A stretch of DNA of 64,000 nucleotides from an uncultured Aquimarina sp. (GTDB taxonomy: Bacteria; Bacteroidota; Bacteroidia; Flavobacteriales; Flavobacteriaceae). Below, one piece after another: positions 27,409-36,533 of this stretch; the stretch's first letter is position 1, and each line of letters begins with the position of its first letter. Below the pieces are notes generated by a model. The model searched no databases. It worked only from the letters and a program-made list of their open reading frames with translations, and had not been told where the DNA came from. The DNA lies in contig CANLMN010000001.1 of NCBI GenBank assembly GCA_947492105.1, positions 1 through 64,000 of the forward strand, given 5' to 3'. The translations under genes and the position numbers were made by a program.

Positions 27409-27903
27409 TTACGGATTTAGTATTTTTTTCAACTTCATTTTCACACGATTCATTTTCACTCGAGCATTGACCTCCGTAATTCCCAAAGCATATGCTATCT
27501 CTTTGTAGTTTTTATCCTCAAGATACAAAAACACCAGAGCTTTTTCAATATCATTAAGCTGTTTAACTGCTGCATACAATAATTTTAATTGCTGTTCTAC
27601 TCCATCATCATATGTATCAACAGTTAACCTGTACTCGACCATATTAAATTCCTCGGTCTTGATTCTTTTTTTAGATTTACGATACAAAGTTATGGCGGTA
27701 TTCAATGCAACACGATACATCCAAGTACTAAACTTAGATTCACCACGAAATTTTGGATACGCCTTCCATAACTGAATCGTTATTTCCTGAAACAAATCAT
27801 TATGAGCATCAGCATCATCCGTATAAATACGACATACCTTATGCGCAATTTTTTGATTTTCTTGTAAATGCGTTACAAAACTATGTTCTAATTCTTTACT
27901 CAC
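27409..27903 (-). CDS. ECF-type RNA polymerase sigma factor
   Basis: 164 residues. The sigma-70 region 2 core is DLFQEITIQLWKAYPKFRG with FSTWMYRVALNTA. Region 4 is an HTH (LNDIEKALVFLYLEDKNYKE, then IAYALGITEVNARVKMNRVK). It directs RNA polymerase to a small regulon, probably an envelope or stress response, under control of the membrane protein encoded 2 bases downstream. The start codon is GTG; no in-frame ATG gives a full region 2. The targets cannot be read from this window. Confidence 0.92.
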   Translation of the reverse strand: MSKELEHSFVTHLQENQKIAHKVCRIYTDDADAHNDLFQEITIQLWKAYPKFRGESKFSTWMYRVALNTAITLYRKSKKRIKTEEFNMVEYRLTVDTYDDGVEQQLKLLYAAVKQLNDIEKALVFLYLEDKNYKEIAYALGITEVNARVKMNRVKMKLKKILNP

Positions 27904-28036
27904 TAGGACGGTATAAAAGAATTCATTTTTTTTCGTTAAGACGAATTTCCTACTCTTCTTTCTATAAGTAGCTATTGAGATCTTTTTGTTACAACTATTA
28001 AAGAAAAAAAAGAAAAAAACTCTTTATCCCAATATA

Positions 28037-28426
28037 TCAGATAACAGAAATAGGTTTCTTATCATCATCAATCGCCACAAATTTGAAAAAACCTGTAACA
28101 GCCTTCTCTCGGTTTGGTTTATACATGTCCTCTTTAAAAATATCAACCTTTACGCTACAACTTGTATTCCCCACCTCACAGACTTTTGCCACCAACTCGA
28201 TGATTGTTCCTTGGGGAATGGATTTGGTGAAATCAATTTTATCTGTAGAAATAGTCACCATTTTTTTTCTACTAAACCGTGTTGCACAAATAAAAGACAC
28301 CTCATCCATTAATTGTAATGCTAACCCCCCAAATAATGTGTCATAATGATTTGTGGTATTTGGAAAAACAGCTTTAAACAATCTAGTTTCTGAATCCTCT
28401 ATACGTTGTGCTACTGTAACTGTCAT
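28037..28426 (-). CDS. Acyl-CoA thioesterase, hotdog fold (YciA-like)
   Basis: 129 residues, normal for a single-hotdog thioesterase. The FPNTTNHYDTLFGGLALQLMDE segment is the hotdog helix with the family's N-x-x-G(T)LFGG pattern and the conserved Asp. The TISTDKIDFTKSIPQG strand follows. It hydrolyses medium- or long-chain acyl-CoA in the cytoplasm and may set free CoA levels. Single gene, downstream of the sigma/membrane operon in the opposite position order. A run of A/G bases (about 28005-28020) follows its stop. Confidence 0.88.
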   Translation of the reverse strand: MTVTVAQRIEDSETRLFKAVFPNTTNHYDTLFGGLALQLMDEVSFICATRFSRKKMVTISTDKIDFTKSIPQGTIIELVAKVCEVGNTSCSVKVDIFKEDMYKPNREKAVTGFFKFVAIDDDKKPISVI

Positions 28427-28838
28427 ATTTTATTATACTTTTATAAAAACATACTCCCCCTCTGGGAGTTATCTATTTTTTGGTCAAGAAAAAACGAAGA
28501 TACGTGAATATTCTGAACCACCTGTATTAACAACAGGCAACTAAGACACTAGATATTGAAGCGGCTTACATTTCATTTAGCTTATTCTTGCACTAAAAAA
28601 TTTTATTTAAACTCAAGCTTTTTACCCAAACGATAGACTTTAGTGCAAAAAGTTTTTCTAAAAAATTTATAGTTTACACTCATTTTTTTTGCTAACTACA
28701 ACGCCTAAAAACAATTGAATTATTAACTTTCAAAATAAAATAAAAAAACACCCGGAACATCCGACATACAAGCAACAAGTTCTTTGCTAACATCGCAACC
28801 TACAACTAATTATAATTCAATTATTCTTTGGCAAGGAA
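28427..28838. other. Intergenic region between divergent genes
   Basis: About 410 AT-rich bases with no ORF and no family A-C repeat that I could recognise. Its right end holds the thioredoxin gene promoter. Confidence 0.4.
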
Positions 28839-28868
28839 TTTGATAATTTAAAAAAGTTGTTACTTTTG
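28839..28868 (+). promoter_or_regulatory. Promoter (TTTG, 18-base spacer, TACTTTTG) of the thioredoxin-like gene
   Basis: TTTG at 28839-28842 and TACTTTTG at 28861-28868 fit the Bacteroidota consensus. The ATG is at 28891, giving a short leader of about 15 bases. It probably drives the aminotransferase gene as well. Confidence 0.7.
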
Positions 28869-28890
28869 TAAAGACATAAATTTATTCCTC

Positions 28891-29358
28891 ATGAAAAATA
28901 TATTCTTATTTTCGATATATCTGCTCATAAGCATTTCAACCATAAATTCTCAAGAAACAACAACCTCTAACTTAGCATGGTTAACGGACTTTGATGCCGC
29001 AAAAAAAGCTGCAACCGTATCAAAAAAACCTATTCTGATGTATTTTACTGGTAGCGACTGGTGTACCCCATGCAAAATGCTCAAAGAAGATTTTTTTCAT
29101 ACTACGAGGTTTGAAAAAACTGCAAAAAAACTCATCTTACTAGAAGTGGACATTCCTAGGAGAGAAGATATTATTAGTCCAGAACAAAAAGAAAAAAACA
29201 AGACATTGGTCAAAGCTTATAATAAAAACGGTGGATTCCCCTTGCTCGTTGCCCTAAATGCCAAGGGCAAAGTATTAGGAGAAATCTCTGCTTATAGTAT
29301 GCTCCGAGATCCTTCAAAACATTTTAGTTTTGTAGAATCAATTCTTGAAAATCATTAA
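28891..29358 (+). CDS. Periplasmic thioredoxin-family protein
   Basis: 155 residues. Signal peptide (1-20, ending INSQ), then a thioredoxin_7/DUF255-like fold with an intact active site W57-C58-T-P-C61 (GSDWCTPCKML) and the cis-Pro loop GGFPLLVAL. Probably a periplasmic thiol-disulfide reductase or isomerase. The gene is followed after 23 bases by the DegT-type aminotransferase gene, and a good promoter lies upstream. A functional link between the two is not evident; they may merely share the transcript. Confidence 0.88.
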   Translation: MKNIFLFSIYLLISISTINSQETTTSNLAWLTDFDAAKKAATVSKKPILMYFTGSDWCTPCKMLKEDFFHTTRFEKTAKKLILLEVDIPRREDIISPEQKEKNKTLVKAYNKNGGFPLLVALNAKGKVLGEISAYSMLRDPSKHFSFVESILENH

Positions 29359-29381
29359 AACTAAAAACACTACATACAATA

Positions 29382-30596
29382 ATGCCTGGATTTGAATTTT
29401 TTGGAGAAGAAGAAAAAAAAGAAGTACAAGATGTCCTAGACAGTGGTGTACTAATGCGCTACGGTTTTGACGCTATGCGCAATGGTCATCATAAAGCAAA
29501 AGAACTAGAAATTGCCTTTGCAAAAACAATGCAGTGCGATTATACACAAGTTGTGTCAAGTGGTACAGCAGCACTCACCGTTGCATTGGCCACAGCCGGA
29601 ATAGGAGCTGGTGATGAAGTTATCATTCCTACATTTACATTTGTAGCTAGTTTTGAAGCCGTAATTGCTTTGGGAGCTGTACCCGTCTTATGCGATATTG
29701 ACGATACCCTAACACTCAAGCCAGAGGCTGTAGAAGCGTTGATTACCTCAAAAACCAAAGTGGTAATGCCGGTACACATGTGTGGCTCTATGGCTGATCT
29801 CGATGTGCTAAATAAATTATGCAAAAAACACAAACTACTCCTTATAGAAGATGCCTGTCAAGCAATCGGAGGTACTTATAACGGGAAACAACTAGGAACC
29901 CTAGGAGACATAGGAACTTTTTCTTTTGATTATGTCAAAACAATAACCTGTGGTGAAGGCGGAGCTATGATCACCAACTCCAAAACCTTTGCAGATCGCG
30001 CTCACATGTATCAAGATCACGGGCATGATCATGTAGGCACAGATCGAGGCGCCGAAAGCCATCCTTTCTTAGGATATAATTATCGTATATCAGAGCTTAA
30101 TGCTGCTGTAGGAATAGCACAGTTAAAAAAACTCCCTGCAATTCTGGATATTCAAAAGAAACACTATACCATTTTGAGAGATGCTTTAGCAGCGGTTCCC
30201 GGAGTAGAGTTTAGACGTGTACCAGAGGGGGGTGTAGAAAGCTACGCATTTCTTAATTTCTTTTTACCGAATGAAGATCTTGCTCGGAATACTCATAAAG
30301 AATTAGGCAAAGCGGGTATCGATGCCGCTTTTTATTGGTATGACAATAATTGGCATTATTACAAGAAATGGGAACACCTTTTAACCCCTATGTCCTTAGG
30401 AAAATTACCTAATGAACTACAAGAAGGTCTTAAACGTAATACTAGCAGTTATCCCAATAGTGATCAATGGATGAGCAGAACGGTTTCTTGTCTCATTAAA
30501 GGAAGTTGGACAAAAGAAGAGGTTGAAACGCGTGCAAAAAAACTTGCTCAAAGTGTTTCTAAGAGCTTAGAAGAATACCATTCTACATCTATATAA
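29382..30596 (+). CDS. DegT/DnrJ/EryC1/StrS-family PLP aminotransferase
   Basis: 404 residues, full length for the family. The PLP lysine is K186 in GTFSFDYVKTITCGEGGA; the PLP-N1 Asp is D157 in IEDACQA; the substrate-site VVSSGTAAL and PTFTFVAS motifs are present. These enzymes transaminate keto-sugar nucleotides (or related cyclic ketones) for O-antigen, exopolysaccharide or natural-product sugars. No sugar-nucleotide genes are near, so the substrate is open. The DHGHDHVGTDRGAESHPFLG insert, rich in His and Asp, stands out in the substrate-binding region. Confidence 0.9.
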   Translation: MPGFEFFGEEEKKEVQDVLDSGVLMRYGFDAMRNGHHKAKELEIAFAKTMQCDYTQVVSSGTAALTVALATAGIGAGDEVIIPTFTFVASFEAVIALGAVPVLCDIDDTLTLKPEAVEALITSKTKVVMPVHMCGSMADLDVLNKLCKKHKLLLIEDACQAIGGTYNGKQLGTLGDIGTFSFDYVKTITCGEGGAMITNSKTFADRAHMYQDHGHDHVGTDRGAESHPFLGYNYRISELNAAVGIAQLKKLPAILDIQKKHYTILRDALAAVPGVEFRRVPEGGVESYAFLNFFLPNEDLARNTHKELGKAGIDAAFYWYDNNWHYYKKWEHLLTPMSLGKLPNELQEGLKRNTSSYPNSDQWMSRTVSCLIKGSWTKEEVETRAKKLAQSVSKSLEEYHSTSI

Positions 30597-30609
30597 AATG
30601 GATTTCCAC

Positions 30610-30665
30610 AAATAAAATTTGAAAATTGGACAAGTATCATCTTTTCTGATTTTCAAGTTTTATTT
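30610..30665. terminator. Possible hairpin terminator after the aminotransferase gene
   Basis: Arms AAATAAAATTTGAAAAT and ATTTTCAAGTTTTATTT pair over 17 bases with one wobble, but the loop is long (about 22 bases) and there is no GC-rich base. It begins about 14 bases after the stop. It could be a weak terminator. Confidence 0.4.
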
Positions 30666-30688
30666 GATTCTACAAGAAATCAACCCTT

Positions 30689-30830
30689 ACACCAAATTAG
30701 CTCTATAATATCACATATCGCCTTATTTATATATTCCATAGCTAAGGCTATGGAATAAAATCACAGTGTTTTTACATAAAAAAATAACAGTGTCATTAAT
30801 ACGAATTTATATACCTAAATTGAATTATAC
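30689..30830. repeat. Family A MITE-like repeat with internal deletion (A5)
   Basis: About 142 bp. Left ACACCAAATTAGCTCTATAA and right CCTAAATTGAATTA ends are kept, but the GTTCTTTTTCCATCTAAA block is missing. It is followed immediately by TATACCATTTA, the left terminus of family B, which contains the stop codon of the next (minus-strand) gene. Confidence 0.75.
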
Positions 30831-30833
30831 CAT

Positions 30834-32204
30834 TTATACTTTGAATTGACCAAAGTAACTCTTGGCAGCGCTCATCACTCTTGGAGCCATCATCAAAGTT
30901 GCCACCATTGTAGGAATTGCCATTAGGGCAAAAAAACTATCAATCAGATTAATCATCATATTAAGCGAAGTCGTAGCACTGATCAAAATACTAGCTATAT
31001 AGAGATAATTATAGTAATGTTTTTTATCAGCTCCTATCAAAAAACCCATACATTTTGAACCATAATACGCATAAGAAAAAAGCGAAGAAATGCTGAAAAT
31101 CACAATACAAACTAATAACAAATAATTTCCGTATCCAGGTAATGCACTCTCAAAGGCAGTAGCCGTGAGTGTGACTCCATCCGATCCAGAAGTTTTCCAA
31201 ACTCCCGTAACCAAAATTGCCAAAGCGGTTAATGTACAAACAATTAATGTATCTATAGCTGGTCCCAACATCGCAACTAATCCTTCTCTGACAGCTTCAG
31301 AAGTTTTTGCAGCTCCATGAGCCATAGGCGCTGTACCGATACCCGCTTCATTAGAGAAAGCTCCTCGACGTATCCCTGACACAATCAATGCTCCTAACAT
31401 CCCTCCTAACATTGGATCACCTGTATAATTTTCTGCCATAAAAGCATCTGTGAAGATAACCCCCATATAGTATGGAATCCGATCTGCATGGATTCCAATA
31501 ATCACAATCACCAATACAAAGTACAATACAACCATAGTAGGAACCAATTTTGAGGCCATTGTACTGATACTTTTTACCCCTCCCATAATAACAATCGTTG
31601 TCATAATGGCTAATACCACTCCTATGATCAAATCGGTACCAAGTCCAACAGAAATATCATTAGGAACCAGTAAAATATCACGAATAGCCTGTGTCAATTG
31701 ATTGACATTAAACACAGGTAATGCCCCTATCAATCCCGCAATACTAAAGAATATTGCCAGAGGTTTCCAAGATTTCCCTAAGCCTTCTGCTATAAAATAC
31801 ATCGGTCCCCCTTGTAGCTCTCCCCGGCTATCCGTACCCCGATACATAATAGCTAATGTGCAAGTAAAAAATTTGGTTCCCATACCAACAAGTGCACTAA
31901 CCCACATCCAAAAAATTGCTCCTGGACCGCCTATACTAATTGCTACAGCAACTCCTGCAATATTCCCCATACCTATGGTTGTGGATAATGCCGTAGTCAA
32001 TGCTGCAAAGTGGTTTATTTCTCCTGGGGCGTCAGGGTCATCATATCGTCCTCTAAGCACATTAATAGCGTGTCCCAAGTACCGAAATGGCAAAAAGCGC
32101 GAAAGGATTAATAAATACAACCCTCCTCCGATAAGTAACACCAAAAGTGGTAGTCCCCAAACAAAAGAGGACAATTCTGAAAGGAATTGATCGATATAGG
32201 TCAT
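30834..32204 (-). CDS. Sodium:alanine/glycine symporter (AGCS family)
   Basis: 456 residues with about 10-11 hydrophobic helices across the whole length. The N-terminal helix and the FLPFRYLGHAINVLRGRYDD loop, the GMGNIAGVAVAISIGGPGAI motif (the AGCS signature), and the RRGAFSNEAGIGTAPMAHGA motif are diagnostic. It imports alanine or glycine with Na+ across the inner membrane. Its stop codon lies in a sequence that matches the terminus of a family B repeat, next to repeat A5. No operon partner is obvious. Confidence 0.93.
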   Translation of the reverse strand: MTYIDQFLSELSSFVWGLPLLVLLIGGGLYLLILSRFLPFRYLGHAINVLRGRYDDPDAPGEINHFAALTTALSTTIGMGNIAGVAVAISIGGPGAIFWMWVSALVGMGTKFFTCTLAIMYRGTDSRGELQGGPMYFIAEGLGKSWKPLAIFFSIAGLIGALPVFNVNQLTQAIRDILLVPNDISVGLGTDLIIGVVLAIMTTIVIMGGVKSISTMASKLVPTMVVLYFVLVIVIIGIHADRIPYYMGVIFTDAFMAENYTGDPMLGGMLGALIVSGIRRGAFSNEAGIGTAPMAHGAAKTSEAVREGLVAMLGPAIDTLIVCTLTALAILVTGVWKTSGSDGVTLTATAFESALPGYGNYLLLVCIVIFSISSLFSYAYYGSKCMGFLIGADKKHYYNYLYIASILISATTSLNMMINLIDSFFALMAIPTMVATLMMAPRVMSAAKSYFGQFKV

Positions 32205-32289
32205 ATGTAAATGTAGTAAAAAAGTATGCAGTTACAGAACGCAACCTACTTCATTTCACTAGTAACACACGAATTCTTTGCCTGTTGCT

Positions 32290-32967
32290 CTAAGAATCCA
32301 ACAGATCTGGTCGTCGCTCTTTGGTGCGCTCATAAGCTTGATCCTCTCTCCATGCCTCTATCTTCGGAAAATTGCCTGAGGTAAGCACCTCTGGAACCTT
32401 CCACCCTTTGTAATCTGCTGGTCTTGTATAAATAGGAGGTGCTAACAAATTATCCTGAAAAGAATCGGTCAATGCAGAAGTTTCATTACCTAACACTCCA
32501 GGGATCAATCGAATTATAGTATCACACAAAATCATAGCACCTAACTCTCCTCCAGACAAAACGTAATCACCCACAGAAATCTCTTTGGTCACAAAATGAT
32601 CACGAACTCGTTGATCAACACCTTTGTAATGTCCACAGAGAATAATGATATTTTCTTTTAAAGACAATTGATTTGACATACCTTGATTCAAAGTTTCCCC
32701 ATCTGGTGTCATATAAATCACCTCATCATAATCTCGTTCACTCTTTAGTTGTGAGATACACTTATCGATAGGCGCTATCATCATGACCATCCCAGCGCCA
32801 CCTCCAAATTGATAATCATCGATTTGTCGATAGTTATCGGTTACATAATCTCGTAGATCATGAAAATGAACTTCTACCAAACCTTTTTCTATGGAACGCT
32901 TCATAATAGAGGCCTCAAAAGGGCTTTTGAGAATATCTGGTACTACTGTTATGATATCAATACGCAT
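32290..32967 (-). CDS. trmD: tRNA (guanine-N1-)-methyltransferase TrmD
   Basis: 225 residues from the ATG at 32967 ([20 protein letters not shown]), chosen because TrmD proteins begin this way; the ORF runs 25 residues further upstream without homology. The SPOUT trefoil-knot motif is complete ([17 protein letters not shown]), as are YGGGAGM-like FGGGAGMVM and the [10 protein letters not shown] segment. It makes m1G37 in tRNAs with G36 to prevent frameshifting. Here it stands alone, not with rimM/rplS. Confidence 0.96.
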   Translation of the reverse strand: MRIDIITVVPDILKSPFEASIMKRSIEKGLVEVHFHDLRDYVTDNYRQIDDYQFGGGAGMVMMIAPIDKCISQLKSERDYDEVIYMTPDGETLNQGMSNQLSLKENIIILCGHYKGVDQRVRDHFVTKEISVGDYVLSGGELGAMILCDTIIRLIPGVLGNETSALTDSFQDNLLAPPIYTRPADYKGWKVPEVLTSGNFPKIEAWREDQAYERTKERRPDLLDS

Positions 32968-33260
32968 CGTTATAGTCATTACTTTGTACAAAGATGCAAA
33001 GAATCTTAGGCAAAACACTAATAGACCACAAGAAAATAGCACAGAACTTACTTCATATACTTAACAATTATTGATAAACCTCTGATGAATTATTCCTTTT
33101 TTTGGTAGTACAAAGCATTAGGCTTTGTTAACTTGAATCTCAATACTAAAAGAATTCAATTCTTAATTGAGAGAATTAATTCTATTTTTATTTTAGTCCA
33201 AAATACTTTTAAAAATAGTAGTATTGCTAAAATTACAATGTACAACTCGAAACCACAGCT
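32968..33260. other. Intergenic region between divergent trmD and mazG
   Basis: About 290 bases. The stretch about 33150-33185 is rich in GAATT/AATTC half-sites that could fold on themselves. No ORF and no family A-C repeat. Confidence 0.35.
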
Positions 33261-34034
33261 ATGAATTCTAGATCTAAACAACTAGCAGCCTTTGATCGTT
33301 TATTAACCATCATGGATGAATTACGTGCGCAATGTCCTTGGGACAAAAAACAAACACTACAAAGTCTTCGCCATCTAACGATCGAAGAAACCTATGAGCT
33401 GGGAGATGCTATTCTAGAAAATGATTTGCAGGAGGTCAAAAACGAATTAGGAGATCTATTATTACATATCGTTTTTTATGCCAAAATAGGTAGCGAAACT
33501 CAAGATTTTGATATCGCCGATGTTGCTCATGGTATTTGTGAAAAATTAATTCACAGACATCCTCATATTTATGGAGACCTCAAAGTTACTGACGAAGAAG
33601 AAGTTAAACGTAATTGGGAAAAACTAAAATTAAAAGAAGGTAAAAAGAGTGTTTTGGAAGGTGTCCCTAAATCACTACCCGCACTAGTCAAAGCGAGTAG
33701 GATACAAGACAAAGTTGCAGGAGTGGGGTTTGATTGGGAGGAACCACAACAGGTTTTTGAAAAAGTTCAAGAAGAGCTTTCGGAACTGCAAGAAGAAGTG
33801 AAAATGGCTAATAAAGATGCTATAGAAGCAGAGTTTGGAGATGTCATGTTCTCTATGATCAATTATGCCCGATTCCTCAAAATTAACCCAGAAGACGCCC
33901 TAGAACGCACCAATAAAAAATTCATTAAACGTTTCCAATATTTAGAACAAAAAGCTGCCCTTAATAATAAAAAACTACAAGACATGACTCTTGCAGAAAT
34001 GGATGTTTTTTGGGAAGAAGCTAAACGACTGTAA
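33261..34034 (+). CDS. mazG: Nucleoside triphosphate pyrophosphohydrolase MazG
   Basis: 257 residues, with the two tandem MazG domains of the E. coli-type enzyme. The first has the metal-binding EETYELGDAI and ELGDLLLHI helices and the opening CPWDKKQTLQSLRHL. The second has the EELSELQEEV and EFGDVMFSMINYARFL helices. It hydrolyses non-canonical or excess NTPs to NMP and pyrophosphate in the cytoplasm. No mazEF toxin genes are nearby; it is divergent from trmD. Confidence 0.95.
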   Translation: MNSRSKQLAAFDRLLTIMDELRAQCPWDKKQTLQSLRHLTIEETYELGDAILENDLQEVKNELGDLLLHIVFYAKIGSETQDFDIADVAHGICEKLIHRHPHIYGDLKVTDEEEVKRNWEKLKLKEGKKSVLEGVPKSLPALVKASRIQDKVAGVGFDWEEPQQVFEKVQEELSELQEEVKMANKDAIEAEFGDVMFSMINYARFLKINPEDALERTNKKFIKRFQYLEQKAALNNKKLQDMTLAEMDVFWEEAKRL

Positions 34035-34342
34035 TGACTTTTTCTTTATTTTTATTCTTATCAATTCCGTTAAGTTTTGACTTTGTGATCCATTAATCTA
34101 AGTTTTTTCAACGCTGTTACCACACAAAAAATGAAGCAAAGCCCATGTAGCTTCGGTTAATTCCAAAATTGAGGTTAAAGAAACTTACTTATCATAATAA
34201 AATCATAATCTCTTTAGCACAAAGAAATAAATGATTCAATAATTCGTTTTGGTAGCATATTTACCCATGATATTTTGAAATTCTTACACAAAAGATATTT
34301 TCAAAAATGATAAGTAGTTTTTTTATTTTTCAACACATATCG
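34035..34342. other. Intergenic region before the expansin-like gene
   Basis: About 300 AT-rich bases. No ORF or repeat of the three families recognised. Confidence 0.35.
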
Positions 34343-35272
34343 ATGCGACTATATTTTTTATCTATTTTCCTCCTTGTGCATAGTATTATACTAGCACAGG
34401 ACTGCAACAACTCTATTCATAAAGGAGAAGGAACCTATTATGACAGTATTGCAGGAACTTCTTCTGGCAATTGTTCGCTCCCTATCCCAAGTACAGACCT
34501 CATGTATGCTGCTTTGAACACAGCAGATTATGATGGCAGTAACGCTTGTGGTGCATGTATTTCCGTGACAGGTCCATCTGGAAAAGTAATATTGCGAGTC
34601 GTAGATCGTTGCCCAGAATGTAAAGAAGGAGATGTAGACATGACAGAATTCGCTTTTAGCCGTATAGCGGCTGTAATCGATGGCAGAGTGCCTATTTCGT
34701 GGAAGTATGTCCCTTGTGCTTTACAACAAAAAAACATCAAGATTAATTTCAAAGAAGGTTCTTCTCCATACTGGACTGCCATACAATTTCGGGATATTGA
34801 GTTTGGGATAGTAACCATGGAATACAAAACCAATGAGGGCTCTTGGAAATTAGTAAATCGTGTTTTATTCAATTTTTTCATTGAAGAGAGTGGAATCCGA
34901 TCACCCATGGATTTACGTGTGACCTCTGCAAACGGGGAATCATTAATTTTTGAAAATGTCCCTATTGATCTTTCCAAAGATTATGATACCGGAAAACAAT
35001 TTACAATCAAAGATTCATGTAATAACGATCAATTATCTACAAAGAGTTTTAAAGAAAATTCAAAAACGGTAATTTATCCAAACCCAGCCAGCTCTTTTTT
35101 TCATATCGAAACCACACGCCCCCTAACTTATACCCTCTATGATACCAAAGGGATATTGGTTCGAACAGGCACTGTAACGACTACAAACAAAACTGTCTTG
35201 GTAAAGGACCTTACAAGAGGTATGTATTATCTTAATATCAACAAAAGCATAACACCTATAATTCTTCAATGA
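34343..35272 (+). CDS. Secreted expansin-like protein with T9SS sorting domain
   Basis: 309 residues from the ATG at 34343, which starts a clean signal peptide (1-19, ending IILAQ). The double-psi beta-barrel domain 1 (about 26-127) has expansin hallmarks: GEGTYYDS, an ACGACISV cysteine pair, VVDRCPEC and the key Asp D99 in DVDMTEFAFSRIA, aligning with the DLSPNAFRKI region of Bacillus subtilis EXLX1. Domain 2 (about 130-220) is Ig-like with exposed aromatics (SPYWTAIQF). The C-terminal 70 residues are a T9SS domain (VIYPNPASSFF). Expansins loosen cellulose/hemicellulose contacts without hydrolysis, so this may bind algal or plant walls. It converges on the DUF4230 gene. Confidence 0.85.
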   Translation: MRLYFLSIFLLVHSIILAQDCNNSIHKGEGTYYDSIAGTSSGNCSLPIPSTDLMYAALNTADYDGSNACGACISVTGPSGKVILRVVDRCPECKEGDVDMTEFAFSRIAAVIDGRVPISWKYVPCALQQKNIKINFKEGSSPYWTAIQFRDIEFGIVTMEYKTNEGSWKLVNRVLFNFFIEESGIRSPMDLRVTSANGESLIFENVPIDLSKDYDTGKQFTIKDSCNNDQLSTKSFKENSKTVIYPNPASSFFHIETTRPLTYTLYDTKGILVRTGTVTTTNKTVLVKDLTRGMYYLNINKSITPIILQ

Positions 35273-35393
35273 CACACCAACACCATACTTTTGAATCCTT
35301 ACACATAAGACTATGCCACAGTAGCATTAGTATAAAATGAATTTCTACACATAAATACTAATCAAATTATTGCCGGTTTATTGACCACTATTT

Positions 35394-36011
35394 TTACAGA
35401 TTGAGTAATTGAGGAAAAATCTCTTCTTTGGTTACAGGAGTATCATTATGTATTAGTGTCCATCCCAAAGAATTAGTCAACACCAGCATTCTTTGCAGTT
35501 CACTAATCAACCTATTCTTTGCATTGGATTTGAGCTTGGATCCTTCAATTTTTTTCTGAAGCTGACTATTCACCTTTGATTTAATTCGATTATAATCGAT
35601 CTCACTAAAAGGATTTAGATATTCTTGTTGGATATCATAGTACTCTAAATCTGGATAAATTTTAATTTCTGCTTCGGGAATATTGGTAATCGTGAGTGTT
35701 TTTGTTTCTGTATTGATGTCATAGCGTATCTCACTCAGATCATAAGCGATGGTCACATCGGCATTAACTACCACAAGTGCCTTTTTCTCGGACGTATACA
35801 GATCCATATAAAACTTTTTGGCGTCCTTGTAACTCATCACATCAGAAAAATGTCCCTCCGTAACGATCAATTTACCTACATTTTTGAGCTGTTCTTGTAG
35901 CAACTGAGATGATTGTAAAGTTGCTTTTTGCTCATCTTTTTGGTTTTCGCAATAGCGAAAGACAAAACCTACAACGAATGCTAGCAGCATCCCCAAAACT
36001 ATATTTTTCAT
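35394..36011 (-). CDS. DUF4230 domain protein, membrane-anchored
   Basis: 205 residues. An N-terminal hydrophobic helix (about 3-20) anchors the protein, and the rest is predicted outside the cytoplasm. The body has the DUF4230 pattern: LIVTEGHFSDVM, ALVVVNADVTIAYDLS, and the helical end NAKNRLISELQRMLVLTNSLGW. The role of the family is unknown; some members are near envelope genes. No partner gene is evident here. Confidence 0.82.
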   Translation of the reverse strand: MKNIVLGMLLAFVVGFVFRYCENQKDEQKATLQSSQLLQEQLKNVGKLIVTEGHFSDVMSYKDAKKFYMDLYTSEKKALVVVNADVTIAYDLSEIRYDINTETKTLTITNIPEAEIKIYPDLEYYDIQQEYLNPFSEIDYNRIKSKVNSQLQKKIEGSKLKSNAKNRLISELQRMLVLTNSLGWTLIHNDTPVTKEEIFPQLLNL

Positions 36012-36179
36012 ACTACGAGTTTACTCAATTTGGTATTATAATCGCGTATTCAAAACAGATTTTTTATAACCCAAATGGTTTTTTTCAACTTGGAACTAAT
36101 ATCAGAAAACCCTTAAAACTAATACATCTTGATATACTCACTTATTCGATTAGCGATAAATAAACATCTAAATGCACTA

Positions 36180-36424
36180 ACACCAAATAGAAATGCAAGG
36201 CGGACGATCTATTTGTTCTTTTTCCATCTAAGATCATTTAAAAACCAATTACAGGCTAATAATTAGTTTTTTTTCGACTATTTTGGCCTACACTTACATT
36301 TTAACTGGTATAAATGCCTTATTCATATAATCCACAATCAAGGTTATACACCATAACCACATTACTTTCTCATAAAAAAAATCAACATCGTTATTCTTAC
36401 GAATGTACACACCTAAATTTGTAT
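36180..36424. repeat. Family A repeat (A6) interrupted by a family B copy
   Basis: The left part of A (ACACCAAATAG ... TTGTTCTTTTTCCATCTA, to about 36229) and the right part (AAATGCCTTATTCATATAAT to CCTAAATTTGTAT, about 36315-36424) flank B4. In intact A copies the two join as CCATCTAAATGC. The right half is diverged (the CATAGC palindrome is decayed). Confidence 0.75.
36230..36312. repeat. Family B MITE-like repeat, short copy inserted in A6 (B4)
   Basis: About 83 bp with an internal deletion. Left AGATCATTTAAAAACCAATT, then ACAGGCTAATAATTAG, right end TTACATTTTAACTGGTA. TA borders it on each side, fitting a TA target-site duplication. Confidence 0.75.
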
Positions 36425-36533
36425 AAAATTCAAAGTCCAATAGATGTCATATCCTTAAGAATACAACGGTAAACTACAATAATTTAAAATATTTTTGCTA
36501 GAATCCAAAGAAAAGATCTAAACTACTCCGGTC

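Noticed and set aside
31702-32190. 162-codon plus-strand frame opposite the alanine symporter
   Set aside because: Composition is that of antisense membrane-protein codons (Pro/Ile-rich without helices). The minus strand has all AGCS motifs.
33150-33185. AATT-rich self-complementary stretch upstream of mazG as an operator
   Set aside because: Such short AT palindromes are expected by chance at this base composition; no repeat elsewhere to support it.
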